Source: Hymenolepis diminuta (lineage: Eukaryota; Platyhelminthes; Cestoda; Cyclophyllidea; Hymenolepididae). From it: a DNA stretch of 64,000 nucleotides. Within the stretch, counting starts at the first letter, position 1. Every line of letters begins with the position of its first letter. The stretch is from contig CAADRB010000027.1 in NCBI GenBank assembly GCA_900708905.1, positions 289,590-353,589 on the forward strand. Direction: 5' to 3'. The translations under genes were made by a program, and so were the position numbers. Shown piece after piece: positions 53,501-64,000 of this stretch. Under the pieces are notes generated by a model. It saw only the letters and a program-made list of their open reading frames with translations, made no database searches and had not been told where the DNA came from.

Positions 53501-54737
53501 TTCTGAAAGAATTCAAAGTCAATTTTCCACTTACCCATCGCCGGATCTATCAAGAATTGTGAAGTAATTTGTTAATTTATCACAACTTATTTCAACTCCC
53601 ATAACTTCAAGACGCTTCTGGAAGTTTTCCAAGTCAATAAATGCTACTGATTGAGGGGTATAGTGTGCTGATTTATCGGTTTCCGTGAGAAGATTAAAGA
53701 AACGTTCCATTTGAATGAGAAAGTCAGAAAATTGCAACTAAAGGATATGGAGAATATAGCATGATCGCACCAAGAATTGAGGTCTTCCCAGGGCTGTAAG
53801 TTTAATGGTAGTGAAGCCTTCTGTCGCAATTCCACTTGCAGAGGCATCAATGCATCCCATAAAAATTTTCTTATTTTCATCACATTGGGCTTCAGACTCG
53901 TAATAATATGTTCGAGCAGAGACTACGTCCTTTTGTCTGTCAGCAAACATAATACTGGGTTGATACTGCTTGTTTATTCCTCTAGTAGAAGCATCAGGTA
54001 CTTCTATGACCTTATGGAATATTTCCCTGAAATAATAATTATAACTTTTGGGGGAAAATTTACAATTCAAGGGTAAACGAATAAAATATTAAACGCAATC
54101 GAATTTACAGTTTATTCAGATTCGCACAAAGAACAGTAGCAAAATTTAAAATATAGGATATTAATATAAGTAATATATTAAAAATATAGATCTCAAATTT
54201 CCGACTCAATGAAAATAAAATATATTTTGCAAATCGCAAACTCAACTCAAGTTTCTTGACAGCCTCTGATTCTGGGACATCTTTTTCAACACTGTAATCA
54301 AGGATGGACTTCACACCATATCGACGATAACGTTGAACTAAAGACTGAATCTCTCTTACATCTTCTCCAGCGACGAACTGACCATAAAAGGTACACTTCA
54401 TAAGTTTCTTGAAAAGCGTTTTCCCAAGAACTTTTCTGCCAACGTTCATTAGCTAATATGAAAAATAAAACGATCAAAAAGCACTCACCTTTTTATTGCT
54501 CTTAACAAAAAATTGATATGAGCATAAGCGGAATACAATACATGATCTTATCAGCTCTGATGTTGATATTGCAGCAAATGAAACTTTTGGATCACGAAAA
54601 TTTACAATTTCATTGTCTGGCTTCCGTTCTGCCTGTAAGATATTGGTGTTTAGACTTTGTGCCGGTACTGTAGATGCATAGACACGACTATTTCTGAGAC
54701 TTCTGATAAGATTAGTATTGAGATAACGACACAACAT
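50586..54737 (-). CDS. PRODH: Proline dehydrogenase, mitochondrial (complete, 11 exons)
   Basis: Minus-strand exons: 54737-54489, 54452-54247, 54026-53771, 53737-53535, 53502-53421, 53352-53260, 53190-53044, 52997-52902, 52831-52647, 51420-51332, 50770-50586. They join in frame to 596 residues; human PRODH is 600. The enzyme oxidises L-proline to pyrroline-5-carboxylate with FAD at the mitochondrial inner membrane. Landmarks: [37 protein letters not shown] strand (here [14 protein letters not shown]), [54 protein letters not shown], and the substrate-binding YLCRRAYEN near the C-terminus. The Arg-rich, acid-poor first 25 residues fit a mitochondrial presequence. Residues 300-311 form a canonical EF-hand loop. 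Intron 9 (52646-51421) must be GC-AG. The ATG directly follows an acceptor-like TTGTGTTAAG. Confidence 0.96.
51421..52646 (-). other. PRODH intron 9, GC-AG type
   Basis: The donor reads AAAAG|GCAAGT and the acceptor CTTACAG. The alternative GT two bases on would put the next exon out of frame and into a stop, so GC-AG is the only reading that continues the conserved [18 protein letters not shown]. The intron has no recognised element. Confidence 0.85.
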
Positions 54738-57700
54738 CTTAACACAATACCTTGAAGAATCTTTTACAAATGTGCCAGATGCTTTAATTTTGTTCAGCGA
54801 TTAGTATAAACATGTAAATATGATATTTATATAGTAAAAATTTTATGAGCAAAAATTTAATTATATATTTAAGATATTTAATGTAGTCGTTTATTTTAAA
54901 AATCAGTTTCTTAAATTTTGATAATATTTAAATATGTCAACAGCCGAGTTTAATTAGAAAATGTCTAATCAAGGTATTTTAATTCGAATTACGTTTTAAA
55001 AATTGATTTGTTGATCAGTTGGTCGCATTTTTAAATTACTTATGATTATTTGCTTAGTTAGTCGATCCCCAAATTGGATGAACCTATATTTATGATTTAA
55101 CTTTCCTCTTTCAAAGTATCTTAAGTCTCTTTAGTCAGAAGATCAAATACCTCATAAACAGTGCATTGTGTTCGAAATCAAAAGTAAAATAGAATTTTTC
55201 TGGATTTTTATTTTCCCTATGTGAAATTATCAGTTCCCCTTATAAGTATTACCATCGAAATTGACAATAGTTTCTAATAATCAGCAAATTGTGGTTAGCC
55301 GATTTTATATATCATTTGTGCTAGATAACAGTGAATAAATTTTATCCAAGAAAAAATATGACAGGTGTCCAGCACGCATTATCTACCATCTCTGTCGATG
55401 TCACAATGCCGAAACCTAAAGGGTTCTTAGATTTCCCAATAAACAGTTGATTACTCAATACTTTACAAAATGTTCGAGTGTTTATTTACAGAAATAAAGG
55501 TTCTTTTAGCGAATTGGAGTCTAAAAGGTCTCCTGATGTTTCTAACCCAACCATTATCATCGTTTCTCTAAAACTAAAAATTCTACTCAATCTCTGGTCA
55601 TACCTGGGTCTTCTAAGGTGCTTTCCACTTCGATTGATTCAGGTGGCCAATCATCACACAAAGTTATACCCATCAGTCAGAAATAATGTAAAAGCTATCA
55701 GCCTCATGTACTTTATGGAATCTTCCATGCAAAAAGTCACTCCAATACGACTTGTCGCTGAGTCTACTGTTCCGAAATCCCGTCTACCTTATCACTATGA
55801 TAAATGACTCTATGCCTTTCCAAAATGATCCTTTAATCACATTCTTTATGAAAATACTTCGTTTTTTACGTCCATGAAGTCACTGTGATATTTCTATGCC
55901 TTTGTTACTCGAACCCCTATCTGTCATATCTAAACGAGTTTAATGATTCTGTTTTTTTTTATTTTAAAGTACACATACACTTATCCCCTTATAAAATTCC
56001 TTGTCCAACCGACTCAAATTTTCTTTATATTCCCATTCACATAGAAACGCTTATCCGTTATCTACTCGTACATTTCCTCCTTATCTCCCCTCTCTCATCT
56101 CTCTCTAACTCTCTCGAATCCTCATCATGGTATATTCAATACACATTGGCTTACATAATTTTTTTTGTTCTACTGTTTGGAATTATTGCTTGCTGTTGTT
56201 AGCCATTAGTCTTAATTCCTAAATTAGTGGTCTCGTTTCTTGCTACTCCAACAACCTGACAAATTAAATATGCCACTAAAAAGGACAACAAGAAGATCAT
56301 TGTACTTTTACCTCTCCCAGAACATGTTACCTCCCACCACCTTGTAATCCCCATCTTCAGCGACCCGGTGAAACAATCATCCCGACTGTTACTCCTAACG
56401 CTTCGGAAGACCTCGAACAAAATTCAAGGTGGATCCAACTCTCAAACTATTAATAAAAAACCTTGGCCGGATGGATTTTAATAAAATTGGAACATTTTTA
56501 TCCAAGAAAGATTAAATTTACACTTTTTTGTTAATTATTTGCAAAATTTGCTGAATTGCAGAGTAATTGCCTTTCATGATTTTGCAGAAAAGCTTACCGC
56601 TAGGGTAATTATACGTTACCATTGAGTTCTGAGATTTGGAAATTGAGTCTGTCATGATCTGCTCTTCTCCGTAGGATACTGTAACTGACTCTTAGATTCC
56701 GTAAGAAGATGTACCGACTACAAATACATCTCGACAACCCCACAGTACAAAACGACCCTAACCACCATATTAAAATAAGACGTATAAATAGGTCGATCAA
56801 CATTATGCGTCATTTGCAAACATAACATTAATAAATTCATTCAAATGAAAGGTAATTAAAGGAAGCAATAATTAAAATGTGGAAAATAAAGAATCCTACA
56901 AATTTTGAACTTGAGACGGCCCTGTACAAATGGGACAGGTTTTGTAATGCATACCTATTCGGCATTCCGGCTTTCCTAGCAGCTTGAGCATAAACTAAAG
57001 TAAGCTAGCATTTACAATATAACCATGAAAAGGCATTAGCGGAGATTGTGAGACATTGTAGAGGCCAGTTAAAATTTAATGAAGTCATATACTTGAACAG
57101 AAAGTAGGATCGAAAACCCTGAGGAGAGAGATTAGGTTTTACGTCAAGCAGACATTTAACAGGCAGTCTGCGGAACATGGAACTCGGGTCAGAACGAGCC
57201 AGTGCAAATGACCAGTATTTAGGTTCGCACTTAATATTAAACTTTACTCTTTGTATATAAATAGCACGAAAATATTTGACGATATAGGGTTGAAACTTTT
57301 ATGTTTTTCGTAATTAATGAGTAGCGTAATAGTGCATATAATATGACGCTACAAACAGAACGGTTTTCAGAAGTCAAATTGAACTGTGCAAATATTTAAA
57401 TAAGCACCTTTTCGAATAACTGTTTGTGGTAGTTTCTTTGCTGACAGCTCAGTTGCAATATGTGTGCGCTTTGTCCAACTCATAATACTCTGGAACGGAC
57501 GTTTTATTGATGCGATCGGTATTCTCTTAATTATACTCTATCGAATTTATTCGTGTAAAAAAAGCATGATGAGAACTGCGAACTCAAACAAATGAAGGTA
57601 TTTGAGTTGTGACACTTAATAAATTAATCGATAATCCACTTTATTGTCACTATTCCTGATCATTAAAATATTTTTTAAAATGGAGCAAAGTCTGCTAATT

Positions 57701-58334
57701 TGCTTACAAATGGCGCACAAAGCACAAATTAATGCTGACTGTCGATAACCTTTGCACTAAAATTTGTTGAAATGTGCAGCATTTTACATTATGTGGTTTT
57801 ACAAAATAGGTATAAATGTCTTAACAGTAAAACTTGCCTTGAGGTTAGAGGAATTCAGTGGTGTCCTTTTTGTATTGTAATATCTCAGTCAACGGACTCA
57901 TGCGTATGGAATTTAATTCAATACCACAAGAAAAAAATGCATTTTAAGCACTTGACTCGGTTTATCTGCAGATGCTTTCATTTAATGTGGTCAAACTGAT
58001 CTTCCGAAGAAAGTGTCAGATATATGAGTTTCTACTATTTGATATCCCAAGTACAGAAGCTTGTAGAAATTAGTTATCAATCTTCTCCTTACCCATCTCT
58101 ATTTTGGTTTGTCGCGATGATCAGTCGCGTCCAAATGTTAAAGATTATATGCATAGATTCTCTTCTACTTATTTTTAGGCTAATCGTGAACTTATGGTAT
58201 CACTAAATCTATAAAAAGTATGTATAATATACTCCAAAACCACTTAACATTGAGAACAGCTTCTGAAATGTTTTCAGATTGCTCTTATCTGAAATGAAAA
58301 CACGTTTCTTCTTTTCTTGGACTTTGTAATGGTG
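54738..58334. other. Intergenic region upstream of PRODH
   Basis: About 3.6 kb. The PRODH promoter should lie at its left end. The stretch at about 55340-56460 (+) shows several adjoining protein-like readings in different frames, discussed as a finding. The remainder is AT-rich and unassigned. Confidence 0.5.
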
Positions 58335-58606
58335 CTTTGAATGGCAGATGTCAACCAAGACCTGGCGATCGGAAACGGTAAGATCCCGTCCAGGTGTGGG
58401 GGCATGCACATCGATATCTACACAAATGCTAATTATCATGCGGAGGCATCGACGACCAGACATGACTGATGTCTCACGAAGAAGCGTTCACATATAAACC
58501 TTACTTTGTTTATCAATAGATTTGGGTGGTTGTCCTAGCTACTTCCGTACTGATCAAGCTACATGAGTGACTTGGCATATTCCTTCTGTGTGTTACCGGT
58601 CCATAT
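58335..58606 (-). repeat. Dispersed repeat family 1, copy C (inverted)
   Basis: Read on the minus strand it follows copy B: AGAAGGAATATGCCAAGTCACTC, a GTACGGAAGTAGC block, CACCCAAATCTATTGATAAAC, AGGTTTATATGTGAACG, GACATCAGTCATGTCTGGTC, TCGCCAGG and GACATCTGCC. It retains the internal portion missing from copy A. It contains an 84-codon frame (58463-58209), but the stop-free run is not conserved in copies A and B. Confidence 0.75.
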
Positions 58607-61600
58607 TATTATAAATGCACGTTTTTCGCATAAATGGAAAGAACCATTACAAAAATTAGCGTGCACCATTTACATCAAACTGTAGATGGAAACATGAATG
58701 CTAAATGAGTGTTTGACATGAATAGTTCGAGTGGCCTTTTTGTTACGAGCTCTATTAATCTATTACTCTTGACTAAGATATAACTCCGATTTTACTGCTG
58801 GAAGCTATTTAAAATATATTTGATAAACATTTCCAACTAACAATCGAGAAAATCAATTTTTTTGATACGTCAGAATTTATTTCGACTTTAAAATAATACA
58901 ACAATTTTCCTAATATATCTTTTTAATTTAACGGTCTATTTTGGCTAGCGACATCGATCTTTAACGCGAATAAGGTATCGAACACTCGCCAACTTCTTGA
59001 CTCACCAATCTAGGTATGTCCAGTGATTCTGTTCATTTCTTCAGTGAACACTCATTGCGTGGATGCTAACCTCCGCGCCGCCGACTCATTCCGATTATTT
59101 AATATAGTTTTGATTACTAACTCTCGAAATACTCACATGACATCCGTTCTCTATCTAGGCACCAAATGGAAGTAAATTTTACAAATCAGAATTCCAGTCT
59201 ATTATTTTTAATTAGTCATTTGAGATAAATATTCTTTGGTGCTAATTTTGATTTTGTCTCAGCTCATCCATCTAACACGGTTTGAAGACTCCATTCATAT
59301 AACTTTATATGTACACGTAACTGCTCAACACTCCTATCCTGAATTGCCTTATCTTTTTAGAATTTTGTGGAAATGATAATCAGAGTTATTATGAAATCCA
59401 ATTATGTGAGCCGACTTTGATCTTCACACGATTTCAACTAATTGCTTTCGAACCCTGGTATGTAATTGAAAATAAAAGAGGAAATTTCATCAAGCTCCAT
59501 TTTTTAGCCTAACCTTGTTTACTTTTAGCTTAATTAGAACAATGAAATTTAAATTTAGCCAAATTATCTCAGTCACGTGGTCACCCGGTTGCAACAGTTC
59601 TAAGGTTTAAACTGTTTTCATTTGACCTATATTTTTTTGGGCCTGAGAGTCTAAATGAATAAATAAGTAATTTGAATTAAAAAAGTGATCCCCGTAAGAT
59701 CATTAATTTGATACAATCTTTCACCGAAATGCAAGTTCGTTACAAGTAGGAAAGAAAAACTATCAGGAAAGATTTTTTAAGACTGGTGAATTAATAAACA
59801 ATAGATAATGTCATTTAATGAACTACCATTAGATAGTTGATTAACGCTGTTTTGATCAGAATGATATTTGACATGCGATTGTGTAAGATGGCCAAGAAGG
59901 GCCAAATAACCAGGATTAATTATTTTGTACAATTCTTCTCAGAATCTTTACGGAGAAGCAGCTTTTCGCACTGACTCGAAGATATTTGAACTAGAAAGGA
60001 TATCAAGGATCTGGCAGAAAAGAGGAATACATAGTGTTGGAAAATAAACTAAGACACCTGCTGACAACTGATGGAAAATCGAATGGTTAAATGGGAAATT
60101 GTCGAGGGCTGATCAAGTAAAAATCCCTATTTGAGTTCTCGTTGATAAACCAAATGCAAAACCACAAAGCAAATGAGCTCTTTGAAGAAATTTCCTCACA
60201 CTTAAACGCATTCCTTTGGGAAAATTATCAAATTTTTCACCATCAAGATAGAAGTGGCGATTCGAATAAGTCTATAGAGTTGAAGAGTGTTTTAAATGAG
60301 TGTTAAAGTTCATTAAATGACTGGACTTATCTCATTCAGAAGTGAAGTAATGGTTCGTTCATGAGAGGAATGCTTGAGCGTATAGATATTTTGATTTTTG
60401 GATGTCACAAAGCTGAATCGGTATTTTTATAATTTTCAGGTATCAACAAAATAGACTGAATTATTACAACCCATCTCAAATTCAAAATTTAGACAAGTAA
60501 GAACTAACAAGTAAAGCAGATTTTTTTGATTGTAACAGAGTTTTACATTACTATGAATCGTTATAGAACTTGAACGACTAGGAATTATTGCCACTATATA
60601 GGGAGGAATATCCAGTGATTCATATTTGAAGCACAGTCTCCAGTTTTGCGCTGTTTAAGAAAAACTCCTACTCCGAGGATTTGAAATTTTATTGAAGCCT
60701 AAAAAATATGCTCTTATCAGAGGATGTGGCTAACCAGTGATCCCCCAACTGTGCTGACCGATATCCATGCTTTATAAAATTTCCTCAATTTTCATTGACT
60801 TCTTTATTCAACACATCTATCTACTCAATTTCGCTTTTAGGGAAATCTCATGTCCCGGACCAACTTTTCCTGACCTGAAATATACTGTTATGTGACAATT
60901 TCCCTTATTTATGTTCCCCTTTCTGTTCACCTCGTGACGCATTCATCTCCAACCTAATTCTCCCATGTGTCCAGAGACCCTAATAGTAAATATTAATAAG
61001 ACTAGAATTGAATGTCACAATTAATTACTACCTCAACATCTTTTTGTCTAAATAACAGCGATTAGCCTTTATAAATGATATTTATGAAGCTCTATTCATT
61101 TTGTTCTTTTAGCTAATTCTTAGCAAATCATCCTCAAACTATCAGTTGCCCACATCTGTCAATTTAGTGATGCTCATATCCAGAAATATATTTGTCAATT
61201 TCAACAAGAAGGTTAGCATAACGTGATCTCCTCTAGAACAATTCCTTCTTCCAGAGTCAAGTGTTGTTAAAACTTCCCTTAATGCGATGTGAAGGTCTAT
61301 AAACTACTAAGGCATATGCGTTTGAACGAATGATTCCTTTTCAAACATAATCAAAAAGAAATACCCCTCTTCTTGACACATCTCAACTATCGGTCCCCAA
61401 CCGCCAATATCTGCTAAGATTACTAACATGTTATTTATTCATTTAAGTTGATACTAATGTACGTAATTTATCAGGTTCAAACGAAAATAATATTTAAATA
61501 AACCCACATTTTTAAATGCTCAATAAGAAATGAACAGACTAGAATAATTTACATAAATCTGAAGGCTTAACCCCCACTAATTAATTAAAAATCGGACGGC

Positions 61601-64000
61601 AATAAGTTAAAGCATCCTCTTTCGATGAATGTTTACTTGAACTGCTATTTTAAATATTAAGTAAAAAAAGTTTATAATTAAAAACGTTAGTAAAAAAGCA
61701 TCTAAAAGTAGGAATTTGCAAAGTAGAAGAAAGGGGCGAAAATAGTGGGATGAGCAATCATGCGACATAGGCTTTTTATTACACCCTCTAACCAATTAGT
61801 GAGAGTCATTGAGATGCATGACTCATTAGCGGCGACAGTGATGACTATCTGGAATAAAGTCCCAAATAAACACCGTCTAGTTTCTTTGCCAAGTCTAGGA
61901 GAAGGCGGCAATATGCTATAAACATTAGAATACAAAGACGAGCAATAAAGCTAGGTTAAAAGTAGCGTTATTAATTGTAAACCAGCACAAAATTCGGCGG
62001 AGAAGTAGGCTATTGTGGCTTTAGGTGAGAGGCCCACATTCGCAGGCGTATTTCAACGAGAGAGGATAAGCATTCTGGATTTTCAGGGTTATGATTTTTC
62101 TTCTTCGGTCATGACTCCATTGCGAAAAGGGCTTGGTTTAAATAAGTCGACCTGTATAAAACAGTCTCATGGGAAATGTGATCTCAGCCACTCACTATGC
62201 AAGCGTTCTATACGTCAGTTTTTGAGAGAGTTAACTCTTAATGGATAGAAAGTTGAGGTGATAAAATTCAAAGCATTAGCGTTGTGCTTTAAGTAGAATC
62301 CCATCTAATGCACTCGTTTTTTGCATAACGACAATGAAGTTAGAAATAAAATCTGGTGATTTGAAGAGTAAAGTTTCTTATAAGAATTGAAGTGGATTCT
62401 CTTTTTTTAGGATTGTGCAGACGTATATAAAAGCCTAAAATTATCGTTATAGTTCCAGATAATTGTGAGAGAGCCTAATCGTCACGATCAATCCAAGAAG
62501 AAGAACTTTGTAGCTAAGCTCTGCGCCTCTGGATTCTATCAGTTTGAATATTGCGGCTCCAGTTTTTGTTAGCTCATAGTTGACGTGTGCCAGTTGTCTG
62601 AACCACGCTTCACTCTGCACGTTTTTTAACTTCAATTATTTACACCACTAGGTTATGTTATAATTAGGCACAACGAGTTTATTTTAACTCTCATTAATTT
62701 GCCCCTCCATTCAAGTGAAATTTATGTGCGATATTAAGTTAAGGAAAACAAATGAAATGAAAAACGTAATATGCACTAATAACTATATCGACCATAAAAT
62801 AAACATCTATCGGTCGGGATAAAGAGCAGGCCAGGCAAACTGAATTACACACTTTTATTCAGCTTATTTTCACCATGGACTTATGGTCGCTTAAACTGTG
62901 AGCTTTTAAAAGTAGGTTAACAGAAGAATCGAAGATGAGGGAAATAGGGAGTTAACATAATGATGAAAAGTTAGTGTCGTTTTATAAAATTTGACTTGGT
63001 AGACTTTCTACACACTTCTCAAAAGCGACTCCTCTTGTCAAAATTTGCACAGACGCCTTACTCTTTCTCTCTCTCCCTCCCATTCTCATTGCTTTATACA
63101 AACCAATATGATCAACACTCTACCCTGGGTGTTTTCATTTGAAATGACTTTCATCTACTGACATTCCTTTGGAAAAGTAAAATGGTAAAAGTATTTTTCT
63201 AAATATAAGAGGACTCCTGATGCTAAAGGCCTTTATAGATTGTAGCGGATGCTACATCAATAAGCCTTTTTGCTACACTTAAGTAATCCTCCTAAACAGT
63301 CCAGATAGCGTCCAGCAGAGTCCTCAATTATAAATTTGCTCCCGAAATTAGCTAGGCTGTTCCCAAAGTAGCGGGAATAAGAAAGATGTTGAGCAGAGAG
63401 AGTTTATTGATCCGTAAGCGATGAGATGGAAGAATTTTAAGCGAACAGAGCCCCTCATGAGTCGCTGTCCACGACCTTGGTCCTTAAATACAAACAAAGC
63501 TAAGCTGCTGGGATATTGGTTGCTGATTGGCTGAGGAGGCCTCTGCACGCGAACACCACCAGATAACAAGTAAATAGCCTATAGCCTAAAGCAATAGTAA
63601 CGTGAGTTATTTCATAACGAATTTAGTATTAGTATCCATACAATGTTGTAAGTTTTAAGCTTGGTAATAATATAATATTTTGATAAAACTAATTTGGGAA
63701 AAAATCGGGGTTGATTTTGTCTTTATTTCATTTAAAGGTGTATTCTGTTTATGTAATTAAATGACAGAATTTTAGGATTTTTCTATCCTTCATTAAAACT
63801 GACCTTGTTTGTTTAGTTGTTTTAATTTGCAACATACCGACCAATGTAACAAATTCAGGGTCTTGTTCTCTGACAGCTCATCCGTCAAGCCACCTTGGTT
63901 GTAGTGTTAAAAACTCAATATAACTTTGTCACAAACAGAATAGACAAAAAAATAGATCAGGAACGTTAAGTTGTCAAGTGTTACTTTGAATTATTTGATC
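58607..64000. other. Right-hand intergenic region
   Basis: About 5.4 kb without a gene I can support. Two islands of higher GC, about 61740-62260 and 63349-63560, differ from the AT-rich background and may be old element fragments. A CT-rich simple tract lies at about 63060-63085. Confidence 0.5.

Noticed and set aside
58209..58463. 84-codon minus-strand frame as a gene
   Set aside because: Most of it is the third copy of dispersed repeat family 1 and the open frame is not kept in the other copies.

Overview
This window is eukaryotic, AT-rich and intron-dense, and looks like a parasitic flatworm genome, most likely a tapeworm. The evidence is protein genes broken into many small exons, introns as short as 31-42 bp, a consensus-like 3' splice site a few bases before the start codons (fitting spliced-leader trans-splicing), and old transposon and SINE-like debris between genes. 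The species assignment is inference.

Layout. (1) 938-2477 (+) holds three exons of an LMO7/LIMCH1-type protein ending in one LIM zinc finger. It runs tail-to-tail into (2) 3097-3505 (-), a compact three-exon gene for mitochondrial ribosomal protein L42 that no single open frame reveals. (3) 6031-34042 (+) is a complete mTOR kinase gene. I could chain 40 exons in frame, giving about 3,238 residues, which is longer than the usual ~2,550. The extra length lies mainly in four low-complexity insertions. The FRB domain keeps most of the rapamycin surface but differs at two contact positions. Intron 10 carries a dead mariner transposon with intact inverted repeats. (4) 37266-41953 (+) is a seven-exon coiled-coil gene of 237 residues that looks like a highly divergent short tropomyosin. 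(5) 50586-54737 (-) is a complete 11-exon proline dehydrogenase gene (596 residues) with a canonical EF-hand loop. (6) 54738-64000 has no gene I can support.

The genes do not form a pathway or operon. mTOR (growth control), PRODH (mitochondrial proline oxidation) and MRPL42 (mitochondrial translation) are ordinary housekeeping genes. Three introns are forced by the reading frame to be GC-AG rather than GT-AG.

Three dispersed repeat families were found by eye: a ~320 bp element with three copies, a tRNA-head SINE-like element with two clear copies and one doubtful, and a ~200-300 bp AT-rich family with two to four copies. I saw no CRISPR arrays, operons, true tRNA or rRNA genes. Nothing here is clearly a new biological system. 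The best leads are the unnamed repeat families, the divergent tropomyosin, the mTOR insertions and FRB substitutions, and the GC-AG and ultra-short introns.
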